Source of the DNA: Armigeres subalbatus
Taxonomy: Eukaryota > Arthropoda > Insecta > Diptera > Culicidae
DNA: 64,000 bases
Direction: 5' to 3'
Assembly (NCBI RefSeq): GCF_024139115.2
Contig: NC_085139.1
Location: forward strand, 68,615,203 to 68,679,202
Position 1 is the stretch's first letter. Each line of letters opens with the position of its first letter. The position numbers were made by a program, and so were the translations under genes. Under the pieces are notes generated by a model. That model was not told the DNA's origin and ran no database searches. It saw nothing but the letters and a program-made list of their open reading frames with translations. Shown here piece by piece: positions 10,735 through 21,700 of this stretch.

Positions 10735-11070
10735 CGGCGGGGTGTATCTTCAAGGGACGTCAAGCAATAGCCGCATAAATCGATAGCGTCGTCGTCGAGT
10801 ACGTTAGCGGGTGCCTCGACGGGGCGTGGTAGGGTCGGCAGGGGCTCGCTGGGCACCACGAGGCTCAGGACGGACCGAACGAATCGGTGCCCGGGAAGTG
10901 ACGTCGTTTGTCGGCGAAGCACAGGATCCGGTGAAATCCCGTTTTGGTGGTTAGGTGTTTCGTAAGCGATGGAACAACAATAGCCGAGGGCCGATGATCT
11001 TTCCCTGAGGGAGTCGCGACGGGCTCCACGAGGCTCCGAACAGACCGAACGAATCTGGATTAGTAACAGT
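10735..11070 (-). repeat. LTR-like dispersed repeat, part 2
   Basis: GC-rich continuation of the repeat on the far side of the 769-bp insertion. It contains a local duplication: CACGAGGCTC(A/C)G followed by GACCGAACGAATC occurs near 10857 and again near 11019. Layout and composition resemble 27760-28000, but base-level similarity is weaker than in part 1. Confidence 0.35.
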
Positions 11071-11135
11071 CTTTTATGCGGAGTCTTTCACATACAAATT
11101 ATTAGGCCATTTTTATGAACAAACCAAATCCATCT

Positions 11136-11908
11136 GTCCGAAAGACATTTGGACGAAACTGTCACTAGAACGAAATGGACATATGTGCGAAAAAATCGTT
11201 TGTCTAAGCTGGTCTTCTTCTTGGCATTATATCACCAATGAAACATTTCCGGCTTGCATCTTAGGGTCCGTACACTAATTACGTAAGCATTTATTTTTTG
11301 GGTTTTTCAACCCCCCTCCCCCCTATGTAAGATTTTTTTTCCATTCAAGTTTTTCAGCGCTTCCACAGTTATTAACTGCGAGGTTTCTAAGCCAAATTAC
11401 CAATTTTACATTTGAATATCATGAAGCAAACACGATGATACTTTCATGCCCAGGAAAGTCTAAAGACCGGATCGGGAATCGAACCCAGCCACCTTTAACA
11501 TGGTTTTGCTTTGTAGCCGCAAATCTTATCGCCCGGCTAAGTAAGGCCCTCCCAAATTGGTCATTTTGCCGAAAAAGATGTTTCACCTATTAGGTCATTT
11601 GGTCAGGCATGCAATTTTGTCGAAAAGATGATTTGGCCCAAAAATCGTTTAACCGAATAGGTCTTTTGACCGAAATGGTCGTTTGCCAGAAAGTGCCAGT
11701 TGACCGAAAATGTCATTTGACCGAATGGGTTGTTATGTGTGTATCTGGATTATTCGAAATTAACAATTACCCAGTCTTGTATAACCGTCAAATAAATCTC
11801 AGTGTTTTATCGAATGACAAACGAAACATACACGTTTTGATTATATATCTTTCCGAAACTGAAAAGGTTATGGTCCCAGTTTACTGCGGGTGTTTTTGTT
11901 ACTGACTT
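11136..11908 (+). repeat. ~770-bp direct repeat, copy B
   Basis: Near-identical to 8992-9726, with an extra ~31 bases bounded by CGAAAC. It lies immediately upstream of the copia remnant, so part of it could be copia leader or LTR sequence. A tandem segmental duplication with later insertions between the copies is the simpler reading. Confidence 0.8.
11343..11553 (-). mobile_element. tRNA-derived SINE (Feilai-like), in repeat copy B
   Basis: Same insertion as in copy A, duplicated with it. On the minus strand from 11553: GGGAGGGCCTTACTTAGCCG, a perfect B box GGTTCGATTCC near 11475-11487, body and tail as in copy A. The better-preserved B box makes this the more consensus-like of the two. Confidence 0.75.
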
Positions 11909-11943
11909 GAAAACCGCAAAAAGAAATTGTTCGGAAGTGCGCG

Positions 11944-13438
11944 ATGGAGGACGAGACCAAAATCTTAAGATACAGCCCATTCGATTTGGAGCTTCCGGAT
12001 GCGGGTTTACCTCCAGCAGTTGGAGGTGGAGCATTGTTTCGAAACTAAGGCTGAAGATGAAAGTTTTTGGGTGACGCCGGCCAGCGCAACGGCTCAGGTG
12101 ATAACGGAAAGTAATAAGAAAAAGGCTGTGCGAGTGAAGGAGGACAATAAGTGCCGTTCTGTATTGATTTAGGGAGTGGCTGAAAGCCATCTTGAATACG
12201 TGAAAGACAAAATGAGTCCCAAAGAAATATGGGATAGTTTGCATGACGTGTTCGAACGAAAAAGCATAACTAATCGGTTTTTGCTTAAACGTCAGTTCCT
12301 ATCGATGCGATACAGTGAGGGTGAAAAGCTTCAAGAACATTTTTTGGGCTTTGATCAACTCGTGCACGAGATCAAGGGCGCTGGTGCAAAAATGGACGAA
12401 GAAGACATCATATGTCATCTCATGTTGACGATGCCTCCGTCGTACGACGCCGTTGCTACCGCTATGGAAGCGGTTCGGAAAATTTGACCATGGATTTAGT
12501 GCAATGTAAATACTTGGATGTCGAAGCCAAGCGAAGGGGCCAGCGGTTGGAAGCTGAGCCAGAAGAGGCTGCGTTCGCCGGCAAATCTAAAGGCAAGTGG
12601 AAGTGTTTTGGATGCGGTGAATTTGGCCACAAGAAAGCCCAGTGTCCTCGATCCAACGAAAACAAAAGTGGTGGCTCGGGGAGTAGTCAGAAGTACGGCA
12701 GGAAAACTTTAGTGCAGAAAGCAAATGTGGGTGCGAAAGCGGTTTCGTGTGTGGCTTCTGTGAAAACCGCTGCTGCTGGCAGTTTAATTGATGCAAAGTG
12801 GGTTTTGGACAGTGGGGCCTCCAAACATATGGCGAACGATAAATCGATTTTCGAAAGATTGGAAAAGCTAGACACGAGTGATTACTCAAACGGCAAAAAG
12901 TGGTGTAAATTTGCTCGCTCATTATAAGGGACGCATTGTTGCTAGTGCGTTAGTGGAAGACGGAAAGATTCGAGTGATTAAGAAGATGTATTATTTATCC
13001 CGGAACTATCGTTGAACCTCCTATCGCTGCGGCGTTTGGAGAATACTGGTAAACGTGTAACATTTATTGGTGGAATGGTGACCGCCTCCGGAATGAGTTA
13101 TTGGCTGAATACTAAATGATAATAAAATGATAAGTTCAATCCCTGTCAAGGATGTACCATCAGATGCCTGTGTATCACCGGATGAACGGGCTGATCTGGA
13201 AGAAGCTCGTGGTGAACATGACGGAGCTGCGGCTGAAGAATCGGACTCGGACGACATGCATTCCCTCGAAGATGAAGATTTCCCTACATTGGATAGTGGT
13301 GCTCGTAGAAGCCAACGGATAGTTGCTCCGCCGGCTTGGCACAACGACTATGAAGAGGACATTACAGCGTTTGCGCTCAGTGCTGAGGAATTCGTTGAGG
13401 AGATTCCGTCTGACGTGAATGTGTTTTCGAATGATTAA
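11944..13438 (+). pseudogene. Ty1/copia retrotransposon remnant (gag, zinc knuckle, protease)
   Basis: Decayed copia polyprotein. A gag core (11999-12487) shows a stop codon near 12170, then GVAESHLEYVKDKMSPKEIW and further UBN2-type gag sequence. A frame change near 12480 leads to a CCHC knuckle, CFGCGEFGHKKAQC (12602-12645), and the aspartic protease block WVLDSGASKHM (about 12800-12830). Another frame change near 12990 leads to a copia-type block after the protease (SLNLLSLRRLENTGKRVTF, about 13010-13065). The acidic stretch and RRSQRIVAPPAWHNDY at 13127-13438 fit the linker that precedes copia reverse transcriptase. Integrase and RT/RNase H are missing, so it is an internally deleted, dead copy. 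No LTR was identified. The 3' side abuts RTE copy 1. Confidence 0.85.
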
Positions 13439-13559
13439 CTGTAAATCGTCTGTGATTCCAATGGAGCCGCACCTGAAACTTGTTAAGGAGCAGAATTCTA
13501 CGCATTTCACCAGCAAACCATATAGTGATTGATTGGTTGCCTTATGTACCTGATGGTGA

Positions 13560-16500
13560 CATCACGACAGACGACGAGACGAGCAGACGAGCACTAGGTA
13601 CACCTGAAGCGGGTGCTTCGGTACCTACGAGGTACGATGGACTACCAGCTTGTGTATCGACGGCATTTGTGGGCAAATGCTGGGTAAAGCGTACCATTGG
13701 TACTTCGCGTACCTGTAGGAATAAAATAGACCCCATCTGCGACGAAAAGGGACTAGCGATTGGAAACTCGGTTCGTGGAACTGCAAATCTCGTACTCGCC
13801 GATGTGCTCAAGGACCGTGGATTCGGCATCGTAGCGCTGCAGGAGGTTTGTTGGAAGGGATCAATGGTGCGAACGTTTAGAGGTAATCATACCATCTACC
13901 GGAGCTGCGGCAACACACACGAGCTGGGAACAGCTTTCATAGTGATGGGCGATATGCAAAGGCGCGTGATCGGGTGGTGGCCGATCAACGAGAGAATGTG
14001 CAGGTTGAGGATCAAAGGCCGGTTCTTCAACTTCAGCATAATCAACGTCCATAGCCCGCATTCTACGCGCAGCTGGAACGTGAGTACGACAGCTGCCCAA
14101 GCCACGACGTCAAAATCATCATAGGAGATTTGAACGCTCAGGTTGGCCAGGAGGAGGAGTTTAGACCGACTATTGGAAAGTTCAACGCTCACCGGCTGAC
14201 GAACGAAAACGGCCTAAAACTAATTGATTTCGCCGCCTCCAAGAATATGGCTATTCGCAGCACCTACTTCCAACACAGCCTCCCGTATCGGTACACCTGG
14301 AGATCACCACTGCAGACAGAATCACAAATCGACCACGTTCTGATTGATGCACGGCACATCTCCGACATTATCGACGTCAGGACATATCGTGGAGCTAACA
14401 TCGACTCTGACCACTATCTGGTGATGGTTAAACTGCGCCCAAAACTATCCGTCATCAACAATGTTCGGTACCGACGACCGCCGCGGTACGACCTAGAGCG
14501 ACTGAAGCAACCTGATGTCGCCACCGCATACGCGCAGCATCTCGAGGCACCGTTGCCGGAAGAGGGTGAGCTCGATGGGGCCCCTCTTGAGGACTGCTGG
14601 AATACAGTCAAAGCAGTCATTAATGACGCAGCGGAGAACAACGTCGGGTATATGGGACGAAGTCGACGGAACGATTGGTTCGATGAAGAATGCAGACAGA
14701 TTCTGGAGGAGAAGAACGCAGCGCGGGCGGTCGCGCTGCAGCAAGGTACCCGGCAGAACGTGGAACGTTATAGACGGAAGCGGAGACAGCAGACCCGCCT
14801 TTTTCAGGAGAAGAAACGCCGCCTAGAAGAAGCGGAGTGCGAGGAGATGGAACAGCTGTGCCGTTCTCAAGATACACGCAAGTTCTATCAGAAGCTCAAC
14901 GCATCCCACAAAGGCTTCGTGCCGCGAGCCGAAATGTGCCGGGATAAGGATGGGAGCATCTTGACGGACGAACGTGTGGTGATCGAAAGGTGGAAGCAGC
15001 ACTACGAGGAACATCTGAATGGCGCTGAGAGTACAGACAGTGAAAGTCAAGGCAGCGGAGGAGATGACTACGTCAGTTCAGCGGACGATGGAAGCCAACC
15101 AGCCCCCACCTTGAGGGAAGTTAAGGATGCCATTCAACAGCTAAAGACCAATAAAGCAGCTGGTAAGGATGGTATCGGAGCTGAGCTCATCAAGATGGGC
15201 CCGGAAAAGCTGGTCACTTGCCTGCACAAACTGATAGTCAGAATCTGGGAAACCGAACAGCTACCGGAGGAGTGGAAGGAAGGGGTTATATGCCCCATCT
15301 ACAAGAAAGGCGACAAACTGGAGTGTGAGAACTTTCGAGCGATCACCATCCTTAATGCCGCCTACAAAGTGATATCCCAGATCATCTTCCGTCGTCTGTC
15401 ACCATTAGTGAACGAGTTCGTGGCAAGTTATCAAGCCGGCTTCGTTGACGGCCGCTCGACGACGGACGTGATCTTTACTGTACGGCAAATCCTTAAAAAA
15501 TGCCGTGAATACCAGGTCCCAACGCACCATCTGTTCGTTGATTTCAAGGCGGCATACGACAGTATAGACCGCGTAGAGCTATGGAAAATTATGGACGAGA
15601 ACAGCTTCCCTGGGAAGCTTACCAGACTGATCAAAGCAACGGTAGATGGTGTGCAAAACTGTGTGAAGATTTCGGGCGAACACTCCAGTTCGTTCGAATC
15701 GCGCCGGGGACTAAGATAAGGTGATGGACTTTCGTGCCTGTTGTTCAACATTGCGCTAGAAGGTGTCATGCGAAGAGCCGGGTGTAACAGCCGGGGTACG
15801 ATTTTCAACAGATCCAGTCAATTTATTTGCTTCGCGGATGACATGGACATTGTCGGCCGAACATATGCAAAGGTGGCAGAACTGTACACCCGCCTGAAAC
15901 GTGAAGCAACAAAAGTTGGACTGGTGGTGAATGCGTCAAAGACAAAGTACATGCTTGTGGGCGGAACCGAGCGCGACAGGGCCCGCCTGGGAAGCAGTGT
16001 TACGATAGACGGGGATACCTTCGAGGTGGTCGAGGAATTCGTCTACCTCGGATGCTTGCTAACGGCTGACAACAACGTTAGTCGTGAAATACGAAGGCGC
16101 ATCATCTGTGGAAGTCGGGCCTACTACGGGCTCCAGAAGAAACTGCGGTCGAAAAAGATTCGCCACCGCACCAAATGTGTCATGTACAAGACGCTTATAG
16201 GACCGGTTGTCCTCTACGGACATGAAACATGGACAATGCTCGAGGAGGACTTGCAAGCACTCGGAGTATTCGAGAGACGGGTGCTTAGGACCATCTTTGG
16301 CGGTGTGCAAGAAGACGGTGTGTGGCGGCGAAGAATGAACCACGAGCTCGCCCAACACTACGGCGAACCCAGTATCCAGAAGGTAGCTAAAGCCGGAAGG
16401 GTGACGATGGGCATGACATGTTGCAAGAATGCTGGACAGCAACCCTGCAAAGATGATATTCGCTTCTGATCCGGCAGGTACGAGACGGCGTGGAGCACAG

Positions 16501-16617
16501 CGAGCGAGGTGGGCAGACCAGGTGCAAAACGACTTGGCAAGCGTGGAGCGCATTCGAGGATGGAGAGATGCGGTCTCGAACCGTGTATTGTGGCGTCAAA
16601 TTGTTGATTTAGTGTAA
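13560..16617 (+). pseudogene. Non-LTR retrotransposon, RTE-like, copy 1
   Basis: The frame from about 13740 carries an apurinic-type endonuclease (GFGIVALQEVCWKGS, INERMCRLRIKGRFFNFSII, then IIGDLNAQVG-like and IDHVLIDARHISDI, SDHYLV). A frame change near 14110 enters the long frame 14130-15719. The reverse transcriptase spans about 15110-15850: NKAAGKDGIGAELIKMG, PIYKKGDKLECENFRAI, HLFVDFKAAYDSIDR, and the catalytic FADD near 15830-15841. A stop codon interrupts the LRQGDGLS-type block at 15717-15719. A further frameshift near 16400 separates the C-terminal RRGAQRARWADQV block (16429-16617). With one nonsense and at least two frameshifts it is inactive. The single ORF with endonuclease then RT, and proteins often annotated as craniofacial development protein 2-like, point to the RTE clade (inferred). 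Confidence 0.9.
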
Positions 16618-16621
16618 TCTG

Positions 16622-17746
16622 GGGTGGCATTGTGCATCTCGAATCGAACGTAATTCTATCGAGTCGAACATGTTTGGCATTACGGGTTTCGATTCGATCT
16701 CGAAAACGACTCATTGTTCGAGTATGCTCGAGGGGGTACAAGAATAACGAGATGTTTTGGCATTATGGAAACTCGTTAGCACACTGAAAAACGACTCAAG
16801 TCGAATGAAAAACACTCGTCACCTTTATAACTTTCGAATGTTGTTCGAGAGTTTTTTCTTGCTGAAAGTTTTTAATTATATTTGTTATTATTTCTCTACG
16901 GGAAGAGAATAAATGTTTTATTATTGTCTCTTGAGGAAAAGAATGTCATTAGTATACCAACTTTTATAGTTTCCAGACAATATGCAATCTCTAATTATCC
17001 CGAAATCCGCGTAAAAACGACTTCAACTAAAATCGTATTTTTGACGATTTCGATAAATCGCGTGATAAATCTATGAGGAAAATCTGCGTAAAAACGTGTA
17101 TATTCCAAAATCTACGTAAAAATAGATGATTTAAATTAAAAAAACGCACATGAGATGACCCAAGTACATTTAATTGAAATACATGGAAACATCAAAGTAA
17201 CTTATTATCGAATCCTTTTTTAACTTTAAATTATTTAGCTCAAATTTGGATCTGTGGCATAGACTCGAATGAACATAAAACTTATAATTTGTGTCGTAAC
17301 AATATCTCAATTTACAAAACATGTCGTATCGGCATAATGTTTTAATCGGTTGCTCAATAAATAATATTGTTCTTAAAGTCATTGAGCACAATTTGCTTGT
17401 TTATAAATTAACTGCCAATTCATGCCCTGAAGGATGCCTTTCCAACAGGCAACATGCTACACGCAGATGAAATTACTCTTATTCTCTCTGTTTACTCACA
17501 TTCGCCATGCGCTGAAGGTTGTCTCTCCAGCGGGCGGTATACTAAACACGGAGACAGATATCTCTTATTCTCTCTGTTTACATTTCGTTTGACAGAACAT
17601 ACTCGATTGAACTAGTACAGCACCATTCGAAATCTTGTACTGCGACTGAATGAAGTCGAACGAAATAGATAATGCCGCAATTTTTTCGAAACGAATCCAA
17701 AAACTTACGAATCGAGTGATTCGATTCGAGATGCGCAATGTCACCC
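16622..17746. mobile_element. 1.1-kb TIR element inserted in RTE copy 1, 3-bp TSD CTG
   Basis: The ends GGGTGGCATTGTGCATCTCG and, on the minus strand, GGGTGACATTGCGCATCTCG are inverted repeats and continue as AATCGAA. CTG flanks both sides (16619-16621, 17747-17749), while RTE copy 2 has a single CTG at the equivalent site (near 47997), an empty-site control. A 3-bp duplication and a GGG-start terminus would fit PIF/Harbinger, but no transposase is visible. TCGAATCGA motifs fill the sub-terminal regions. Confidence 0.85.
17425..17575 (+). repeat. Two-copy ~75-bp tandem duplication inside the TIR element
   Basis: CCCTGAAGGATGCCTTTCCA ... CTCTTATTCTCTCTGTTTAC is followed directly by a diverged copy starting CGCTGAAGGTTGTCTCTCCA and ending with the same CTCTTATTCTCTCTGTTTAC. 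The duplication lies near the right end of the 16622-17746 element. Confidence 0.7.
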
Positions 17747-17782
17747 CTGTTTAGATTTAAACTAAATAAATGAATGAATGAC
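17747..17782 (+). repeat. 3' tail of RTE copy 1
   Basis: The CTGTTTAGAT block continues the RTE 3' untranslated region after the inserted TIR element and ends in an ATGA-type short tandem repeat (AAATGAATGAATGACA). RTE elements typically end in short tandem repeats rather than poly(A), which supports the clade call. Confidence 0.6.
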
Positions 17783-17799
17783 AGTGCGAATAACTTTCG

Positions 17800-17960
17800 G
17801 TCTAATAGTCTGTTCGGACAAATGATATATTCCGCCAAACAAGTTTGGGCCTAGTGGCCTTCGGCCAAATGGCATTCGGCCAAACGGCCCTGCCCTAGTA
17901 CGCTAGGCATAACGAACGTTGGGCATTATGTACGTTAGGTGTTATGGATGTTAGGCATAA
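17800..17960. repeat. TTCGGCCAAATGG motif cluster and GTTAGGCAT motif cluster
   Basis: Variants of GGCCTTCGGCCAAATGG repeat between 17835 and 17895. They are followed by alternating GTTGGGCATTATG, GTTAGGTGTTATGG and GTTAGGCATAAAATG units up to about 17970. Both belong to the degenerate short-motif class seen at 8720 and 48440. Confidence 0.5.
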
Positions 17961-18199
17961 AATGCTCCAAAGAGCAGCAAATTATATAAAGAAGACAAAA
18001 TTATGCCTAACGTCACGGACCCCCAACAAACAAACCTTCATTGGAATGATCACTCCTACAAAATGTTCGAATCAAAATTATTCCTCTCATGACTCGTATT
18101 TTTTTTTTAATATTCGGACTTGATAAATAATTAACTTTTGTTTTTGCACTTGTTTGGAAACACGTTTATACCACTTCAAATCGTCCAACAAACTGAAGC

Positions 18200-18435
18200 T
18201 AATCTCCTAATCCTGCTGCGATTCCAATATTTTTCGAATTCAATCACACCGCTTCATTTTCAATTATCCTATGCTTGCTGCGATTGAATTCCATTGTTTG
18301 AATTCTACTCGTTCATTCACACCATCTGTTTTCAAATATCCTACGCCTACTCCGATCTACCCCATTAATCTTTTATCATGCCCATTCAATTACACCATCT
18401 ATTTTGAATACCTTATGCCTACTGCGATTCAAATG
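18200..18435 (+). repeat. Degenerate ~60-75 bp tandem repeat, about four units
   Basis: The core 'CCTAYGCYTRCTGCGATT' recurs near 18208, 18268, 18338 and 18411. The cores are followed by TTGAATTC-like sequence and preceded by TTCACACC(G/A)(C/T)(T/C)T. Units have diverged strongly. Confidence 0.55.
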
Positions 18436-19351
18436 TATTCATCCCTCATCCTCGCCTGTACCTGCCTTTTTGGAATAAATAATCTTTGTTCCGATTCATC
18501 TAAATTATTATTATTAATATTTTTATATAATCTCATTTAAATCTTATTTTGAGAGTTTCTTATACGACTTCAATTCATAATATGTATTTATTTATTTTAA
18601 TCCTTGCGCTTCCCTACAATTCCTAAATTCGAATACAATAGCTCCAAAGGGCGTATGCTGCCGAAGAGATTACATTTCTTTCGTCACCAAATCATTTCAA
18701 ATATCTAATGAGCTAACCACTAACGACTATTAGGTCAATTCGGCCACAATGAGTTTTCAAATCCCTCATTCACACATCGAAAGTCAACCCAATCGAATCA
18801 CTGACGTCTCATGACGGCGTTTAATATTTCACAAGCCACATTTCCACAGCGTTTCCCACAAATGGTCCACATTTCCCCAACCCTCTTCCCAACGGAACGC
18901 GTCCCAATCCATTCACAAATTGATTTATGAATCGAACTCAAGCGTCAAAATGTGAGCTGGCAGCAGGTGCCACTGTCAGCTTCGATGAGAAACACCTTCC
19001 CAAACTAGGCAGAAGGTAGTCAAAATCCAAGTTATGATGTGTTTATTGCCGACAAAGTTCTCTCCTGTTGCGATCCCCACACCGATTAGAACTTCCACGA
19101 AAAGCACGCGTGAGCCGTGGGCCTCGAAATGGGAATCAATAAAATTTTCATGTGAGTTTTCTTTCCTGCACCGCCCCCCTCCCACTCCCAAACCTTTTGC
19201 TCGACCACAAATAACGACATCGCAAAGCAGTTTGGCGCTTACGCCTCTCGCCGATTATTGCACAGCGCCAGCCACCATCCAGCCAGCAGACGTCAACCTG
19301 GAACGAAAGCGAAATGTCGAAAACGTTACGTGATCGGCATTTCCGACGACT
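18436..19351. other. Non-coding, probably low-copy DNA
   Basis: No gene or repeat recognised. The open frames at 18976-19333 overlap on both strands and have no domain I can identify. Confidence 0.35.
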
Positions 19352-19525
19352 CACACTGGGAAAGAAACTCTTGTATTTTTTGTTTGACGTGATCTTTAGA
19401 TCACTTGCATAGAATAAATTCTTTAACTTTGACCACGGTCTTTTACATAATCCACAACGTAATAAGTAAAATAATCAACGCAGGCACATGATTTGTCCAA
19501 CAATTCAAAATCCTTTCCCAGTGTG
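19352..19525. mobile_element. 174-bp MITE
   Basis: The ends CACACTGGGAAAGAAAC and, on the minus strand, CACACTGGGAAAGGATT are inverted repeats of about 14 bases. The centre is AT-rich and contains a short palindrome (GTGATCTTTAGATCAC). It has no coding capacity. No clear target duplication. Confidence 0.7.
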
Positions 19526-20176
19526 CGCAACCGGGCTGTACTGCCATGGCCAAGTGGTGGTCATTTTCTAAATTGAGTGGTCGACCTTTCACCTATTACC
19601 GCGTTCCACCCCACCGTGCACTCTTCCCCATCGCTGCCCATGGCGGCCTGTCATCCGTTCTGGGCCCGGAGTGTGCCGAGCGCGGCTGGAAATGGCACTA
19701 AAGTTTGATGGTCGTGTCGTAAATGGAATGGGTTGCGGAAGGAGTGCGGGTATTATCTAATTAATTTGGCACTCCGTCGGGGGGAGGGCGACCGGGCGGC
19801 CATCCACTGAAGTGGACTTTGAACGAGTGGACGTTTCCGGTATTCTCGGACAGAAGATTGAGTGGAAATTGTGGTTAACCGAATGTCTAAGCGATGCTCA
19901 AGGCGTGTGACTTGACCTTCGCAGTTGAAGTTGGTATAATCTAAAAGTTTGTGGCAAAAGGCTGCGGATATACACTCAGCGAAACTGGGTTAATGAGATT
20001 AGTTTGATTTTCGAATGAATTTTGGACTAATGAATGTTCGTTTGTTCCCAGTAGAAATTCCTTCAGATTAATAGCGCATACGAATTGAAATTTTGGTACG
20101 GTCTAAACATTATTTCCAACTTCATATATTTTTACCGCAACACAACTGAGCTACACCAACGGTCGCATCATTTATA
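19526..20176. other. Non-coding, probably low-copy DNA
   Basis: GC-balanced sequence without recognisable gene or repeat. A purine-rich GTCGGGGGGAGGGCGACCGG stretch lies near 19776. Confidence 0.35.
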
Positions 20177-20310
20177 GACCAACATTTGAAAAGGGCGTAA
20201 CAGCCAAAATTTATTCCTTCTGATTCTTCGTCGACATATATAGCTTTTTATGCGGACGAAGAATCAGAAGGAATAAATTTTGGCTGTTACGCCCTTTTCA
20301 AATGTTGGTC
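20177..20310. mobile_element. Hairpin MITE, copy 1 (near-perfect 55-bp arms, TA flanks)
   Basis: The 134-bp element begins GACCAACATTTGAAAAGGGC and ends with its exact reverse complement. The arms extend about 55 bases with almost no mismatch, around an AT-rich loop (ACATATATAGCTTTTTATG). TA flanks both sides (20175-20176, 20311-20312), fitting Tc1/mariner-type insertion. A second copy lies at 48597-48730. Confidence 0.9.
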
Positions 20311-20312
20311 TA

Positions 20313-21340
20313 GATTTGACCTATGAATTTCCCTTCGGAAACTTCGAATACCGTTTCGATGTGGATATCCACAAGGTGAAACCGTCAAAATCTGATATGT
20401 AGTCCAGTTTTAAATGACTGTGTCCTCATCAATCATTCAATAGGGTTGCCACTAATCATTTTCACACAATTATAGCCATCAGTGGACCAGATCCATAGCA
20501 AAAAATGTTAGATGCACAGTTTTAGATTGATTGCGGTAAACCGCAAGCCTTCTGTGCGGGTCGCAAATGGCAAGCCGTTAAAACTTTCTGTTTGCTTAAC
20601 ATTATAAAAAATTTGTTACGCTGTATTTTTTTCACAGACTGCTTCAATTAAGCACAAATTTCCGGAAAAAAATAAACAACTGGAGGTAAAAATCCTATAA
20701 TTCTCGGTCATCAACCCTCAAATTGATAAACCCATTATGTGAAACTGGAAAATCTGCCATGAGCACGAGCAGCTTTTTTTATTAACCCAGTTTCAAATAC
20801 AGCAAACCACCCGTCCGTGTGGGAACAAAAAGCTTATGATTTAAAAATGTAATTAAAATGTGTGCCAACGCACCGAAGCAGAAGCACCGAGTCTATTCCC
20901 GTTCTGCTGAAAATGCAAGCTCTGCTGTGGAAAAAGAGATTAAATAGTCCGTCAAACATAAATGGATGGCGCATACCACCACACTGCACTCTACCGCACC
21001 GCATCCCGGTATCAAATGCGAAAAAGCACTGCTGCTGCCGCCACAGAATTGCCCAGATTCTAAGGAAAAGCTACTTACCGAATTTACAGCAGCCATTTCG
21101 ATGTCCTATTGCGAAGGAGGCGGCAGCGTTGGTCCTGATTGGTAGCAGGGCGGACAATGCCGACGGGTGATCCAAGGTGGAACGGTAGAATGGTGGCCGG
21201 CTTGGTGAGGCAGAGGGTCTTCGTTGTCAGCAGTGGGCTAGGCGCGATTGTTCTGGAATAGAGAGAAGAAAAAATGTTGAAATTCGCTAATTGAAATCTC
21301 TGTATAACTGATTTCGAATGGGGACAATTCAATTTATGCA
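20313..21340. other. Non-coding, probably low-copy DNA
   Basis: No gene recognised. The opposed short open frames at 20862-21359 are shadows of each other and carry no domain signature. Confidence 0.35.
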
Positions 21341-21344
21341 TTAG

Positions 21345-21700
21345 GACAGTGCTTCTCAATTGATTGATAAAGTTTTGAAAACTGTTTAATTTTTTATTCT
21401 AAAACTTTGTGTTGTACATAATATGCATGGCGATCAATAAATCAAAGCCTAAATAATCTTGCCTACTACATCCAGCACAGTGTATGAAGGGCTGTAGGAC
21501 AAAAGGTCAAAAGTGCAAAAGGACGAAGGAACTCATTTTGAAAATCGTTAATGTAATTTATCTGATCGAGACCAAAAATAAGAATGATATATCAAAAATA
21601 TACTTCTTAACTATATTTACAATCAACAGGTTCGCAAACCCCGATGTAAGATGCCTAATGGACATTTTTTTTGAAAAACTGTGTAGCTCCGATGCATGAG
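21345..21700 (+). mobile_element. hAT-like left flank of satellite array 2
   Basis: It begins CAGTGCTTCTCAA at 21349, a hAT-type terminus, followed by the TTGATAAAG and TTGTACATAATATGCATGGCGATCA blocks shared with 30595-30800. Next comes a GG(A/C)CAAAAG.TCAAAAG.GCAAAA block and an AATATACTTCTTAACTAT block shared with 30848-30975. The order and spacing of blocks to the start of the satellite are the same at both loci, so flank and satellite form one unit. Part of the terminal block seen at 30495-30590 is deleted here. Confidence 0.65.
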
